Assembly: GCA_945892775.1 (NCBI GenBank)
Contig: CAMDDP010000011.1
Coordinates: 1-63,012 of the forward strand
DNA from: Chitinophaga pinensis
GTDB lineage: Bacteria > Bacteroidota > Bacteroidia > Chitinophagales > UBA10324
Length of the DNA stretch: 63,012 bases
Direction of reading: 5' to 3'
Shown: positions 8,737 through 17,179 of the stretch, piece after piece
Layout: every line of letters begins with the position of its first letter
Numbering within the stretch: position 1 is the first letter of the stretch
Notes under the pieces: model-generated
Databases searched by the model: none
Told to the model about the DNA's origin: nothing
What the model saw: only the letters and a program-made list of their open reading frames with translations
Program-made: the position numbers and the translations under genes

Positions 8737-9414
8737 TTATTTTTTCATTCCTTTCGGTTTAAAATCTTTTCCCTGTTTCATGCTAATGATTCGCACATCA
8801 TCAAGAGGTCTGTCGGTTTTATCGCACTTGACCACTGCTATGGAATCGAGCACATTAAATCCCTCTATCACTTCGCCATATACAGTATAGCCCATATCGA
8901 GATGAGGGGTTCCACCAATTATTTTGTAAATCTCTCTTTGTTCTGCCGACATAGTTCTGCCGGTTTGTTTTTCAATGTTGTCTAAATCTGCTTCACCGAT
9001 TTTTCCCCCCTGAACAATATAAAACTGACAACCAGATGAAGCCTTGGTTGGGTTATTATCTCTTGCCGCTGCAAGCACACCCTTTTTATGAAAGAGTGAG
9101 GGGGTAAATTCTGCAGGAACCGTATAACCAACATCACCACCGCCCAACATTTGACCGGGCTTTGCATTTTTTGAATCAGGGTCACCACCTTGAATCATAA
9201 AGTTTTTTATCACGCGATGGAAAAGTAAGCCATCATAAAAATGCTGGTTCACTAATTTCAAACAATTATCCCGATGCAATGGCGTTTCGTTGTACAGCAG
9301 AATTTTCATCGCGCCGAATTTTGTATTCATTATAATGGTGTGAAATTTTTCTTTCGGCTTAAAAGAAACCAAAAAGAAAAAAGGTATGAGCAACAACACT
9401 ATTTTTTTAAACAT
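8737..9414 (-). CDS. Cyclophilin-type peptidyl-prolyl isomerase, exported
   Basis: A PPIase of the cyclophilin family, 225 residues, that speeds cis-trans isomerisation of prolyl bonds in secreted proteins. The signal peptide is followed by the core motifs FHRVIKNFMIQGGDP and then the glycine-rich LGGGDVGY and the SSGCQFYI stretch. A longer loop between core strands (KIGEADLDN to the DMGYTVYGEV stretch) is common in Bacteroidota versions. The catalytic Arg lies in FHRV. It heads a two-gene unit with the serine hydrolase. Confidence 0.92.
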   Translation of the reverse strand: MFKKIVLLLIPFFFLVSFKPKEKFHTIIMNTKFGAMKILLYNETPLHRDNCLKLVNQHFYDGLLFHRVIKNFMIQGGDPDSKNAKPGQMLGGGDVGYTVPAEFTPSLFHKKGVLAAARDNNPTKASSGCQFYIVQGGKIGEADLDNIEKQTGRTMSAEQREIYKIIGGTPHLDMGYTVYGEVIEGFNVLDSIAVVKCDKTDRPLDDVRIISMKQGKDFKPKGMKK

Positions 9415-9432
9415 AATATTTTTTGTTTAGGC

Positions 9433-9440
9433 CAAAAATA
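9433..9440 (-). promoter_or_regulatory. -7 box before the cyclophilin gene
   Basis: Minus-strand TATTTTTG fits TAnnTTTG and lies 18 bp upstream of the ATG at 9414. No clear -33 element was seen. Confidence 0.4.
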
Positions 9441-9498
9441 AATTTCTTCAACCAAATTATTGGCTCCTGTTTACACAGGGGCAATTAACAATTGTTTA

Positions 9499-9870
9499 TT
9501 AATCCAAACGCTCGAAGTAATTAATAATACATTCTTTCAATAAATCTTCTTGTGCCTCAATGGTCATAACAGGAATTTTTTTTGTTTGCACCCAATGCGG
9601 CCACCCCTCATCATCTAATCCCTCCAACGAAAAATATCCTTGGTCGCTTAACAAACGGCAGGTGGCAATGTGCATGAGGTCTTGCTTTTCTTCTTTTGTA
9701 AATGCTTCCTGAACCTTTCCTAGTTCACGCAGACCAATTAAAAAAAGAATCGCATTCATATCGGGAACTTTTCCGAATTGCTCGTGCAAGCTTTTGCGGA
9801 GTGCAAGAAATTTTTTCTCTCTTTCGAGGAATTGTAGTTGGGTGTTTGTTGTGTTTTGTTCGTTGCTCAT
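9499..9870 (-). CDS. Conserved hypothetical protein, 123 aa
   Basis: I do not recognise a functional family. The protein is soluble, mostly helical and acidic, with no signal peptide or membrane segment. It starts with a polar, Asn/Thr/Gln-rich stretch, then a charged helix (LEREKKFLALRKSL), and has an aromatic Gly-Trp-Pro-His-Trp cluster near residue 90. The gene follows the nitrilase gene by 18 bp on the same strand, so the two are probably co-transcribed. The start at 9870 is the first ATG and has an A-rich leader. Confidence 0.7.
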   Translation of the reverse strand: MSNEQNTTNTQLQFLEREKKFLALRKSLHEQFGKVPDMNAILFLIGLRELGKVQEAFTKEEKQDLMHIATCRLLSDQGYFSLEGLDDEGWPHWVQTKKIPVMTIEAQEDLLKECIINYFERLD

Positions 9871-9888
9871 TATTCAATTCTCGTGGCG

Positions 9889-10668
9889 TTACATTTTAAA
9901 TTCGAATTCATCTCTGTCATTTAATACCGGAAATTCTTTTCTAAAATCATCAAGGGCTGGTTTTGAAAGTGTAACGGTCTGCACAACTTCCTGATGTGAT
10001 TTCTGAAAAAGAATTTCGCCCTTCATATCAAATACTGAACTATCACCACTGTGATAAAATTTATTTCCATCCTCTCCTACTCTGTTTAATCCAATGGTGT
10101 AACACTGATTTTCTATTGCGCGAGCAGCGAGTAACGATTTCCAGGCATAATTTCTTTTCTCGGGCCAGTTGGCAACATAAATCAGCAAATCATAATTGTT
10201 TGTATTGCGACTCCAGACCGGAAAGCGCAAATCGTAACACACGAGCGGACAAATTTTCCAACCCTTATAATCAACAATTAATTTTTTTGTTCCTGCGGCG
10301 TAATGATTGTTTTCTTCACCCATACTGAACAAATGATGCTTGTCGTAAGTCAGAACATTTCCATCCGGCTGAACCCAAAGCAGACGATTGTAAAATTTGT
10401 TCTTGCTTTTTATCATCACGCTTCCGCACAGCACAACATTTTTTTCAACCGCAATATTAATCATCCACTCCATTGTTCTTCCATTCATTTCTTCTGCCAA
10501 TAATTCTGCTTTCATTGAAAATCCGGTTGAGAACATTTCAGGAAGGAGAATAATATCGGTGTCATCTGCAGCTGCAATCTTTTCTTTAAATGAATGCAGA
10601 TTTGCTTCTACATCTTCCCAATAAAGATTGCTTTGAATGAGCGTAACGCGGAAATTGTTTTCTGCCAT
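9889..10668 (-). CDS. Nitrilase-superfamily amidohydrolase (omega-amidase-like)
   Basis: A carbon-nitrogen hydrolase of 259 residues that cleaves a C-N bond in a small amide through a Cys thioester. The Glu-Lys-Cys triad is visible as E44 (LLPEMFSTGF), K110 (YDKHHLF) and C144 (LVCYDLRFP). The TGFSM after the Glu and HLFSMGEE after the Lys are those of the YafV/Nit2 omega-amidase branch, which hydrolyses 2-oxoglutaramate or 2-oxosuccinamate. That substrate is inferred from family resemblance. The gene lies upstream of the 123-residue hypothetical gene. Confidence 0.88.
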   Translation of the reverse strand: MAENNFRVTLIQSNLYWEDVEANLHSFKEKIAAADDTDIILLPEMFSTGFSMKAELLAEEMNGRTMEWMINIAVEKNVVLCGSVMIKSKNKFYNRLLWVQPDGNVLTYDKHHLFSMGEENNHYAAGTKKLIVDYKGWKICPLVCYDLRFPVWSRNTNNYDLLIYVANWPEKRNYAWKSLLAARAIENQCYTIGLNRVGEDGNKFYHSGDSSVFDMKGEILFQKSHQEVVQTVTLSKPALDDFRKEFPVLNDRDEFEFKM

Positions 10669-10714
10669 TATTTTAAAATGATTTGGCGAAAGTAAGGTTA
10701 GTGTTGCTTCGATT

Positions 10715-10722
10715 TACATTTG
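10715..10722 (+). promoter_or_regulatory. -7 box very close to the recO start
   Basis: TACATTTG fits TAnnTTTG exactly and ends only 4 bp before the ATG at 10727. If used, transcription would begin at or next to the start codon. The gap between the divergent genes is only 58 bp. Confidence 0.4.
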
Positions 10723-10726
10723 CTTC

Positions 10727-11443
10727 ATGCAAGCCAAAACCGAAGGTATTGTTTTTCGAACTATAAAATATTCTGAAACGAGTGTGATTGCAGGAATTTA
10801 TACCGAGCAATTCGGGTTGCAGTCATACATCATTAACAGTGTGCGTGGAAAAGGAAAATCGAATTCAAAATCTTCGGCGCTTGCTCCGCTATCCGTTTTA
10901 AACATGGAGGTTTATAAAAAGGAAAACAAGAATATCAATCGCATAAAAAGTTTTGAGCCGGCAGTTGTGTTCAAACAAATTCCTTTTGATGTGGTGAAGA
11001 GCTCATTGGTTTTATTTCTTGCAGAAGTGTTGAGCCGAAGTGTGGTGGAAGAAGAATGCAACGAACAACTGTATCAGTTCCTTAAAAATTCAATTGTTGA
11101 ATTGGATGCAACAAAGAATCCATCGGATTTTCATTTACATTTTTTAGCGCGGCTAACCAATTTTTTAGGATTTACTCCGCATGGAATTTATTCGGATGGA
11201 ACACCGGAGTTTAATCTGGCAGATGGAAGTTTTGTGAAATCAGTTTCGGTGCTGCAACCTAGTTTTCTGAATGGAGAAAATGCAAAACGGTTTTCTGATT
11301 TATTTTTTAACAATACAGAATTGCAACTCAACAAAAAAAGCCGCAAAGAATTATTAAGTGCATTGCTTGAATATTACCGCCTGCATGTTTCGGGTTTCAA
11401 TATTCTGAAATCACTAAAGGTGATTGAGCAGGTTTTTGCTTAG
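10727..11443 (+). CDS. recO: DNA repair protein RecO
   Basis: RecO helps load RecA onto SSB-coated single-stranded DNA in the RecFOR pathway. At 238 residues it has the usual length. The N-terminal OB fold opens with the typical KTEGIVFRTIKYSETSVI stretch, followed by the conserved RGKGK basic loop. The helical C-terminal half lacks the four-Cys zinc site found in some RecO proteins. It converges with mnmG with 5 bp between stops. Confidence 0.92.
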   Translation: MQAKTEGIVFRTIKYSETSVIAGIYTEQFGLQSYIINSVRGKGKSNSKSSALAPLSVLNMEVYKKENKNINRIKSFEPAVVFKQIPFDVVKSSLVLFLAEVLSRSVVEEECNEQLYQFLKNSIVELDATKNPSDFHLHFLARLTNFLGFTPHGIYSDGTPEFNLADGSFVKSVSVLQPSFLNGENAKRFSDLFFNNTELQLNKKSRKELLSALLEYYRLHVSGFNILKSLKVIEQVFA

Positions 11444-11448
11444 CGAAA

Positions 11449-13311
11449 CTATCTCCCCAAATAAACCATCAATACAGAAATATCGCTTGGATTTACTCCG
11501 CTGATTCTGCTTGCCTGTCCGAGTGTGCGAGGTTTAAATTTTTTAAGCTTCTCTCTTGCTTCGAGTGAAAGAGAATTAATAACCGAGAAATCAAAGTTTT
11601 CAGGAACCGGAACATATTCGAGCCGATTCATCTTTTCCACTATTTCTTTTTCCTTCTCAATATAACCTTCGTACTTCATCAGAATTTCTGCCTGCTCAAT
11701 GCTGTCTTCCATTTTACCTGCAAGCATTTTTTTTACCGATGCCACCTTCTCTCTCAAGTCTTTCATCTCAATCTGTGGTCGTGAAAGCAACTGTAATAGC
11801 TTGGTCTTCTGTTTTATTTCACTCGAATCCTGTTCGGTGAGAATGGAATTTATTTCATCAGGTGTAACACCTTCCTTTCTAAAGAAATCCATAATTTGTT
11901 TGGCTTCTTCTATCTTTTTATTCACCAGCTCCAATCTTTCATCGTTCACCAAACCTATTTTGTTTGCAAGTGGAGTCAATCGAATATCAGCATTATCTTG
12001 TCGCAATAAAATCCGGTACTCAGCACGGGAGGTGAACATGCGGTATGGCTCGTTGGTACCCTTCGTAATTAAATCATCAATCAGCACACCGATATAAGCT
12101 TCATCACGAGTCAGAACAAATTCGTGTTGTTCATTTATTTTCTGGTGCGCATTTATTCCTGCCATTATTCCCTGACATGCCGCTTCTTCGTAACCAGTAG
12201 TTCCGTTGATTTGTCCGGCGTGAAAAAGATTTTTTACTGAGCGTGTTTCAAGCGTGGTGTGCAACTGATGCGGAGGAAAAAAATCATATTCAATGGCATA
12301 ACCCGGACGAAACATCCGCACATTTTCCAAACCCGGAATTAATTTCAATGCTTTGTATTGCACTTCTTCCGGCAACGATGTGCTGAAACCATTTACATAA
12401 ATTTCAATGGTGTCCCAACCTTCCGGCTCAATAAATAACTGATGGCGTGTTTTATCAGCGAAGCGATTTATTTTATCTTCAATACTCGGACAATATCTCG
12501 GACCTAATCCCTGAATGCGACCTGCGAACATCGGACTTTGTTCGAAACCGGTTTTTAAAACATCATGAACTTCCTGATTGGTGTAAGTGATGTAACAACT
12601 TTTCTGCTTGGTTAATGAAGTCGTGTTGGTGTAAGAAAATTTTCCGGGATTCTCATCGCCCTTCTGTTCCTCCATCAAACTATAATTCAGACTTCTGCCA
12701 TCAATGCGCGGAGGAGTTCCGGTTTTCATTCTGCCTGATTCCAGCCCGAGAGAAATTAATTGTTCAGTAATTCCTGTCGAAGATTTTTCTGCCATGCGCC
12801 CGCCACCAAATTGTTTTTCTCCAATGTGAATGATGCCGTTCAGAAATGTTCCGTTGGTAAGCACAACTGCTTTCGAACGAATTTCCATTCCCATTCCGGT
12901 GCGAATGCCAATGACAACTCCGTCTTTAATTAATAATCCACTCACCATATCCTGCCAGAAATCTATGTTGGGTGTTTGCTCTAGCATATCTCTCCACTCC
13001 TTTGCAAATAATAACCGGTCACTTTGCGCTCGCGGACTCCACATCGCAGGTCCCTTTGAACGATTCAACATACGGAATTGAATCATGGTTTTGTCGGTTA
13101 CAATTCCACTATAACCACCAAGTGCATCTATCTCGCGAACAATCTGTCCTTTCGCCACACCACCCATAGCAGGATTGCAACTCATCTGTGCAATAGTTTG
13201 CATGTTCATAGTTACGAGCATGACTTTGCTGCCGAGGTTAGCCGCTGCTGCTGCTGCCTCGCATCCGGCATGACCGGCGCCCACTACAATAATGTCGTAT
13301 TCAGGAAACAA
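11449..13311 (-). CDS. mnmG: tRNA uridine-34 5-carboxymethylaminomethyl synthesis protein MnmG (GidA)
   Basis: This FAD-dependent enzyme works with MnmE to modify the wobble uridine of certain tRNAs. At 620 residues it has the normal length. The FAD-binding GAGHAG is at 11-16, and the hallmark CNPAMGGVAKG and GTPPRIDGR stretches follow. The C-terminal helical tRNA/MnmE-binding domain is complete. The start is TTG at 13311: an in-frame stop lies three codons upstream, no ATG is available, and the residues from the TTG (MFPEYDIIVVGAG) match the usual beginning of the family. A -7 box lies upstream at 13347-13354. Confidence 0.97.
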   Translation of the reverse strand: MFPEYDIIVVGAGHAGCEAAAAAANLGSKVMLVTMNMQTIAQMSCNPAMGGVAKGQIVREIDALGGYSGIVTDKTMIQFRMLNRSKGPAMWSPRAQSDRLLFAKEWRDMLEQTPNIDFWQDMVSGLLIKDGVVIGIRTGMGMEIRSKAVVLTNGTFLNGIIHIGEKQFGGGRMAEKSSTGITEQLISLGLESGRMKTGTPPRIDGRSLNYSLMEEQKGDENPGKFSYTNTTSLTKQKSCYITYTNQEVHDVLKTGFEQSPMFAGRIQGLGPRYCPSIEDKINRFADKTRHQLFIEPEGWDTIEIYVNGFSTSLPEEVQYKALKLIPGLENVRMFRPGYAIEYDFFPPHQLHTTLETRSVKNLFHAGQINGTTGYEEAACQGIMAGINAHQKINEQHEFVLTRDEAYIGVLIDDLITKGTNEPYRMFTSRAEYRILLRQDNADIRLTPLANKIGLVNDERLELVNKKIEEAKQIMDFFRKEGVTPDEINSILTEQDSSEIKQKTKLLQLLSRPQIEMKDLREKVASVKKMLAGKMEDSIEQAEILMKYEGYIEKEKEIVEKMNRLEYVPVPENFDFSVINSLSLEAREKLKKFKPRTLGQASRISGVNPSDISVLMVYLGR

Positions 13312-13346
13312 AAGGTATTAGTTTATTGGTTATGTGTCGAGGGGCG

Positions 13347-13354
13347 CAAAAGTA
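13347..13354 (-). promoter_or_regulatory. -7 box of mnmG
   Basis: Minus-strand TACTTTTG fits TAnnTTTG, with a 35-nt leader to the TTG start of mnmG. No clear -33 TTG was found. Confidence 0.45.
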
Positions 13355-13442
13355 TTGTTATATGAGCGCTTCATGAAATGAAGTTTATAATTTGTTAAAT
13401 GTATTTGTCGTTGGCCTTTTCTAAAATAGTGATGACCAATTT

Positions 13443-13450
13443 TATTTTTG
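13443..13450 (+). promoter_or_regulatory. -7 box before the 158-residue hypothetical gene
   Basis: TATTTTTG fits TAnnTTTG and ends 20 bp before the ATG at 13471. Confidence 0.4.
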
Positions 13451-13470
13451 TGGTTGAAAAAATTTTCTAA

Positions 13471-13947
13471 ATGGAAAAAGATTTGTACAGATTGCCGAAT
13501 AACGGATTTTATAAAATACTTTTCAAAATGAGTTTGAGTACAAGCCTATATCTCACGCTTGAACTGGAATCTGATATAAGTAAGAAAGTTTTTGATTCGG
13601 AGCTAATTAATTACGATCAACTCAAAGGTTTTTATGAAGAGATAAAAGAAAAAGAAGGGGATGAATTTGAAGTTGATGAGCAAGAGTTGATGCTGATTTA
13701 CACGTGTCATTATATCGCAAATTGTTTTGCGCAGGATAAAGAAGCATTTTTCAAATGGTTTATGCTTCACGATAATGGTCAGGTGGCGAACTCAGAAAAA
13801 TTACGACTCATTACCATGAATGGTCACAAGGGGGCAACGCGGGTTTTTGAAGAGCGTGATTTCTGGAATGAACAGATGGAACAACGAAAAGTATTTCTCG
13901 AAAATTTATTCGGAGAGTTGGAAGAGGGTGATGAAGCAACCGTATAA
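13471..13947 (+). CDS. Hypothetical protein, 158 aa
   Basis: I do not recognise this protein. It is acidic and appears helical, with no signal peptide or membrane segment. It has a short cysteine-containing stretch (LIYTCHYIANCFA) and ends in an acidic tail (GELEEGDEATV). A -7 box precedes it. Its stop lies only a few bases from where similarity of the minus-strand MBL-rhodanese fragment ends, so this gene marks the left border of the 13.95-17.4 kb island. Whether its own C-terminus is native cannot be told. Confidence 0.6.
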   Translation: MEKDLYRLPNNGFYKILFKMSLSTSLYLTLELESDISKKVFDSELINYDQLKGFYEEIKEKEGDEFEVDEQELMLIYTCHYIANCFAQDKEAFFKWFMLHDNGQVANSEKLRLITMNGHKGATRVFEERDFWNEQMEQRKVFLENLFGELEEGDEATV

Positions 13948-13949
13948 AA

Positions 13950-14590
13950 AATTAAATTGGAACGCGTATCTAATATTAATGCATCTGTATTTTCAGCTGC
14001 CGCCTCAAATTCATCCGGTGCCAATGAACGCATACCATTATTTAAAACAGTTTCGAAACTTTCATAGCCTTGTTTATTCATAGCAATATTTAATCCGAAA
14101 TAACCTGGAGGGGCTAATAATCCTTCGGTGACCGCCTTTACAAATGCTTCCTTATTAGGTTGATTTAAAGCATAATTCATTTTTTTCTGATTGCCCAAAC
14201 TGTCAACAGTTTCTTTCATCATGTTTTTTCCACAAGCACTACCCGCTCCATGTGCAGGATAAACAATCAGTAGGTTATTGCATTGTTTATAGTGATATTC
14301 TAAAAAAAAATAGTATGAATTGTCAATAATGTATGAAAAGGGAATTGGTTGTAAAGCAGACAAAGAGAAAGCTAATGTACTACCTATAGAATATGAAAGG
14401 GTATAAAAACAGCCCATAACAGCACCTACCCAAAAGGCGGGGTTTCGTGTTCCAAAGACAGTTTTTTGGTTAATCAAAGTTTGGTTCTCCGCATCAACAT
14501 TTGTGGTAAAATATAATTTGGTTATCGAAAAACTTGTTGCAATTTGGCATTCAGGAATCTTGTTAAAAAAATAGTTTTCATAGGGTCTCT
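13950..14590 (-). pseudogene. Chimeric fragment: MBL-fold/rhodanese remnant joined to unrelated sequence
   Basis: Read on the minus strand, about 13963-14340 encodes the middle of an MBL-fold hydrolase with rhodanese domains. YPAHGAGSACGKNM, then TVDSLGNQKK and NYALNQP, and the entry to a rhodanese domain (ALILDTR) are typical of that family. The N-terminal metal-binding HxHxDH half is missing, and the rhodanese stops right after DTR, losing its active-site Cys. The open frame continues upstream (14340-14590) into a hydrophobic segment that does not look like the same protein (AFWVGAVMGCFYTLSY). The 3' end runs antisense into the neighbouring gene. I call it a recombined remnant, not a working gene. 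Confidence 0.6.
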
Positions 14591-14625
14591 TAATTATTTT
14601 TAATCAAAAATTATAAAAAAATAAA

Positions 14626-15372
14626 ATGGAAAAATTTGTTTTAGAAGCTTTAAAACATAGAGCTGTTCAACACCCTTATTTAAAAGCCTTGGCCAACGGT
14701 GAATTTCAAGACATGGAAGCAGTACTTAAGGATTTTGCCTCCTAATATGGTTTTTACAGCTCATGGTTTCCCCGTTATTTGACGGCTGTTATCTCCAAGC
14801 TTGAAAACCCTGATTACAGGGGTCATTTGTTGAACAATTTATTAGAAGAGAGTGGTTTTCTTCATGAAGATGATATGTTGGCTATTCGAAAACTTGGAAT
14901 AAAAGATGAATGGGTTCAGGGTATTTCTCACCCTTTACTCTTCAAGCAATTTCAAATGGCCATGGGCATAGATACAAATGCTCATCCTGGAATAGAGGTT
15001 GATATTTGGAGAGATTCTTTTCTTTCACTAATTCAGAACGGTAGTGCAGCTAATGCAGTTGGAGCAATAGGTCTAGGGACTGAATCTATCGTGAAGTTCA
15101 TTTACAAAGATATTATCCAGGCCATAGAGAGAGATACCCAACTAAATCTGAAGGACTATGTATTCTTTCCCTTGCATACCGAGGTAGATGACGAACATGG
15201 ACTTGTTTTATTGGATATAGCAGAAAAGATGGCATCCAAAAATCCTGAAGCTGAATTGGAGATTAGAAAAGGAATGAGGAGAGCATTGAATTTAAGGGCA
15301 GCCTATTGGGACGACATGTATGAAAGAGCAAAAAATATAAGTCAGAAAAAAAACAATCTACCTTCAAAATAA
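14626..15372 (+). pseudogene. Heme-oxygenase-like di-iron enzyme with an in-frame TAA at codon 40
   Basis: Reading from ATG 14626 through a single TAA at 14743-14745 gives one continuous 248-codon protein of the iron-containing redox enzyme / heme-oxygenase-like di-iron family (relatives: UndA, BesC, SznF, CADD). The typical final motif H-x3-D-x2-H is present (H184, D188, H191), and a Glu-rich helix (LLEESG) and a later GTES supply likely other ligands. The residues on both sides of the stop fit the family's usual helix (FAS-stop-YGFYSSWFPRYL), and CAA to TAA is one base change. Without readthrough, translation could restart only at an internal codon such as TTG 14779, losing the first helices. 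The methyltransferase gene follows after 6 bp. Confidence 0.72.
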
Positions 15373-15378
15373 ATCTAA

Positions 15379-16128
15379 ATGAATACAAAAGATTTATATA
15401 ATTCCCAAGCTGATTCATGGTCAAGAAATGAACCTGTTCTTCTTTCAGATTATTCGGCCCGTCCCTTTGTTATTAATCTATGTGAACCTATCGATACAAA
15501 GCGCATTCTGGATATAGGATGCGGTGAAGGGTATGTCGGAAGACGGCTTGCAATGGCGGGCGCTAAGCATGTCCACGGGATAGATATTTCTGATAAAATG
15601 ATTGAGGCCGCCAAGGCTAATCAAATTAACAGCAGATTAAAAAATCTCAGCTATGAGGTTCAAGACATCAGAAATGCTGAACTGTCAGGGGAAGAACCTT
15701 TTGACCTCGTCTTGGGTATGTTCTTATTCAATTACCTCAGCGTGGAAGACACACATCTTGTCATGAAAAAAGCATTCGATGTTATTAAACTCGGAGGACA
15801 TTTTATATTTTCAGTACCTCATCCGTTTTTGGCATTTTTGAAAAAAGATAAATACCCTTTTTATTTCGAAGCTACTGGTGGTTATTTCTCGGGAAGAAAT
15901 TCACTTTTCCCAGGTGAAATTTGGAGAAGAGATGGTATTTCCGTAAATGTTCAATGCATACACAAAACATTTGAAGATTACTTCAAAGGTTTAGGAGAGT
16001 GCGGATTCACGGCTATGCCCGAGATACATGAGTTGAGAATTACAGATGATCAGGTGAAGCTGGATCCTTCATTTTTTGGGCCTCTTTTAGATTATCCGCT
16101 CCATGTTGCCTTTAAAGTTAAAAAATGA
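15379..16128 (+). CDS. Class I SAM-dependent methyltransferase
   Basis: A Rossmann-fold small-molecule methyltransferase, 249 residues and apparently intact. Motif I is ILDIGCGEG at about 43-51, the acidic end of strand 2 is in HGIDIS, and the DLVLGMF and GGHFIFSVPHP stretches follow in order. The aromatic-rich C-terminal part is consistent with a substrate pocket but gives no substrate. It begins 6 bp after the broken di-iron oxygenase gene and ends 4 bp before the TauD-type gene, so the three look like one transcription unit and one pathway. Confidence 0.88.
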   Translation: MNTKDLYNSQADSWSRNEPVLLSDYSARPFVINLCEPIDTKRILDIGCGEGYVGRRLAMAGAKHVHGIDISDKMIEAAKANQINSRLKNLSYEVQDIRNAELSGEEPFDLVLGMFLFNYLSVEDTHLVMKKAFDVIKLGGHFIFSVPHPFLAFLKKDKYPFYFEATGGYFSGRNSLFPGEIWRRDGISVNVQCIHKTFEDYFKGLGECGFTAMPEIHELRITDDQVKLDPSFFGPLLDYPLHVAFKVKK

Positions 16129-16132
16129 TTTT

Positions 16133-17068
16133 ATGAATATTGATTTACACTCCGCTTTAAGGTGGAAGAATCCTCCAGATTCATATTTTTTTACCTGCAT
16201 CTTAGATGAAGTTATTTCTGGCTATGTAGAAAGCTTAACAGAGAACGAAAAAAAACTACTTCTCGAAAATCCTAATGATTTTGATAGTTTGGTTTCAGGT
16301 GACTGGCAGGAACAATTATTATTAAAATTGACAACTTCACCCGGTTGTATCCTTATCAAATCAGGGGAATCATTTTCTGATGAAACATTGAGATGCATTT
16401 ACGCCTTATACTGCCGGAGCATAGGCTTATTGAATAATCGTTATGGCTATTTCTTTGATGTGGTTGACCAAGGCTTGGATTACACTAAGCAAGCCATACC
16501 AGTATCCAAAACTCGGTCTAGTACAGGTTATCATACTGACAGCACAGCAAAAGAATACCTGCCAGATATAGTCGGCCTCTTATGTCTTCATCCAGGAGCA
16601 GTAGGAGGAGACTCCCTTCTGACTAATGCAGCAAATCTTTATGATCATTTGCTGCAGAATCATCCAGATGTGCTTGAATTAATGCAGAAGCCAATTATAA
16701 GAGATGTGATTACCCCAGGGACAACGAATTCAGTTGAGTCGATAAAGGAAAATGCTTTTCCCATTTTTTCTTTTCCTATTGAAGGTTTTACCTTTAGGTA
16801 TATGCGCTATTGGATAGAATCAGCTTACCAGAAAACTGGGCAAACCTTACCTACAAAATTAATTCAAGGTCTTGAAGAAACCGACCATTATTTTTCTAAC
16901 CCTGATAACTATCTTCAATTTAAATTGGAAAGGGGTGATATTCTCTTTTTAAATAATCGATTTATTTGTCACAACCGAACCGCTTTTGAAAATAACTCAT
17001 CGAAGACACTCCAAAGAACACTTGTAAGAACTTGGATCAATTCAGAAAAGTCTGAAGTTTTAAAATAA
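16133..17068 (+). CDS. TauD/TfdA-type Fe(II)/2-oxoglutarate dioxygenase
   Basis: A non-heme iron dioxygenase of 311 residues that couples 2-oxoglutarate decarboxylation to hydroxylation or a related oxidation of its substrate. The iron facial triad is H134-x-D136 (GYHTDS) and H280 (FICHNR); R295 or R299 near the end would bind 2-oxoglutarate. I prefer the ATG at 16133, which lies 4 bp after the methyltransferase stop, over an in-frame ATG at 16103 inside that gene. The protein has no signal peptide. The arrangement with a methyltransferase and a di-iron oxygenase resembles tailoring genes of a small metabolite pathway; the substrate is unknown. Confidence 0.88.
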   Translation: MNIDLHSALRWKNPPDSYFFTCILDEVISGYVESLTENEKKLLLENPNDFDSLVSGDWQEQLLLKLTTSPGCILIKSGESFSDETLRCIYALYCRSIGLLNNRYGYFFDVVDQGLDYTKQAIPVSKTRSSTGYHTDSTAKEYLPDIVGLLCLHPGAVGGDSLLTNAANLYDHLLQNHPDVLELMQKPIIRDVITPGTTNSVESIKENAFPIFSFPIEGFTFRYMRYWIESAYQKTGQTLPTKLIQGLEETDHYFSNPDNYLQFKLERGDILFLNNRFICHNRTAFENNSSKTLQRTLVRTWINSEKSEVLK

Positions 17069-17179
17069 GAAACTTTCAATGCATTTATAATGCGGAGACT
17101 AACCCGAGGTACAATAAATTGATAAGTCATGCGAATCATGAGTTAAAACTCTTTTACAAAGCAAATTCGTTTGAAAATA

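Noticed and set aside
9996-10328. 110-residue plus-strand frame over the nitrilase gene
   Set aside because: Antisense shadow of a gene with a clear Glu-Lys-Cys triad; it has no domain-like pattern.
11699-12097. 132-residue plus-strand frame inside mnmG
   Set aside because: Antisense shadow of a strongly conserved gene.
14779-15372. Di-iron enzyme as an intact 197-residue gene starting at TTG 14779
   Set aside because: The upstream 51 codons are in frame and family-like on both sides of one TAA, so a broken longer gene fits better; an internal restart is not excluded.
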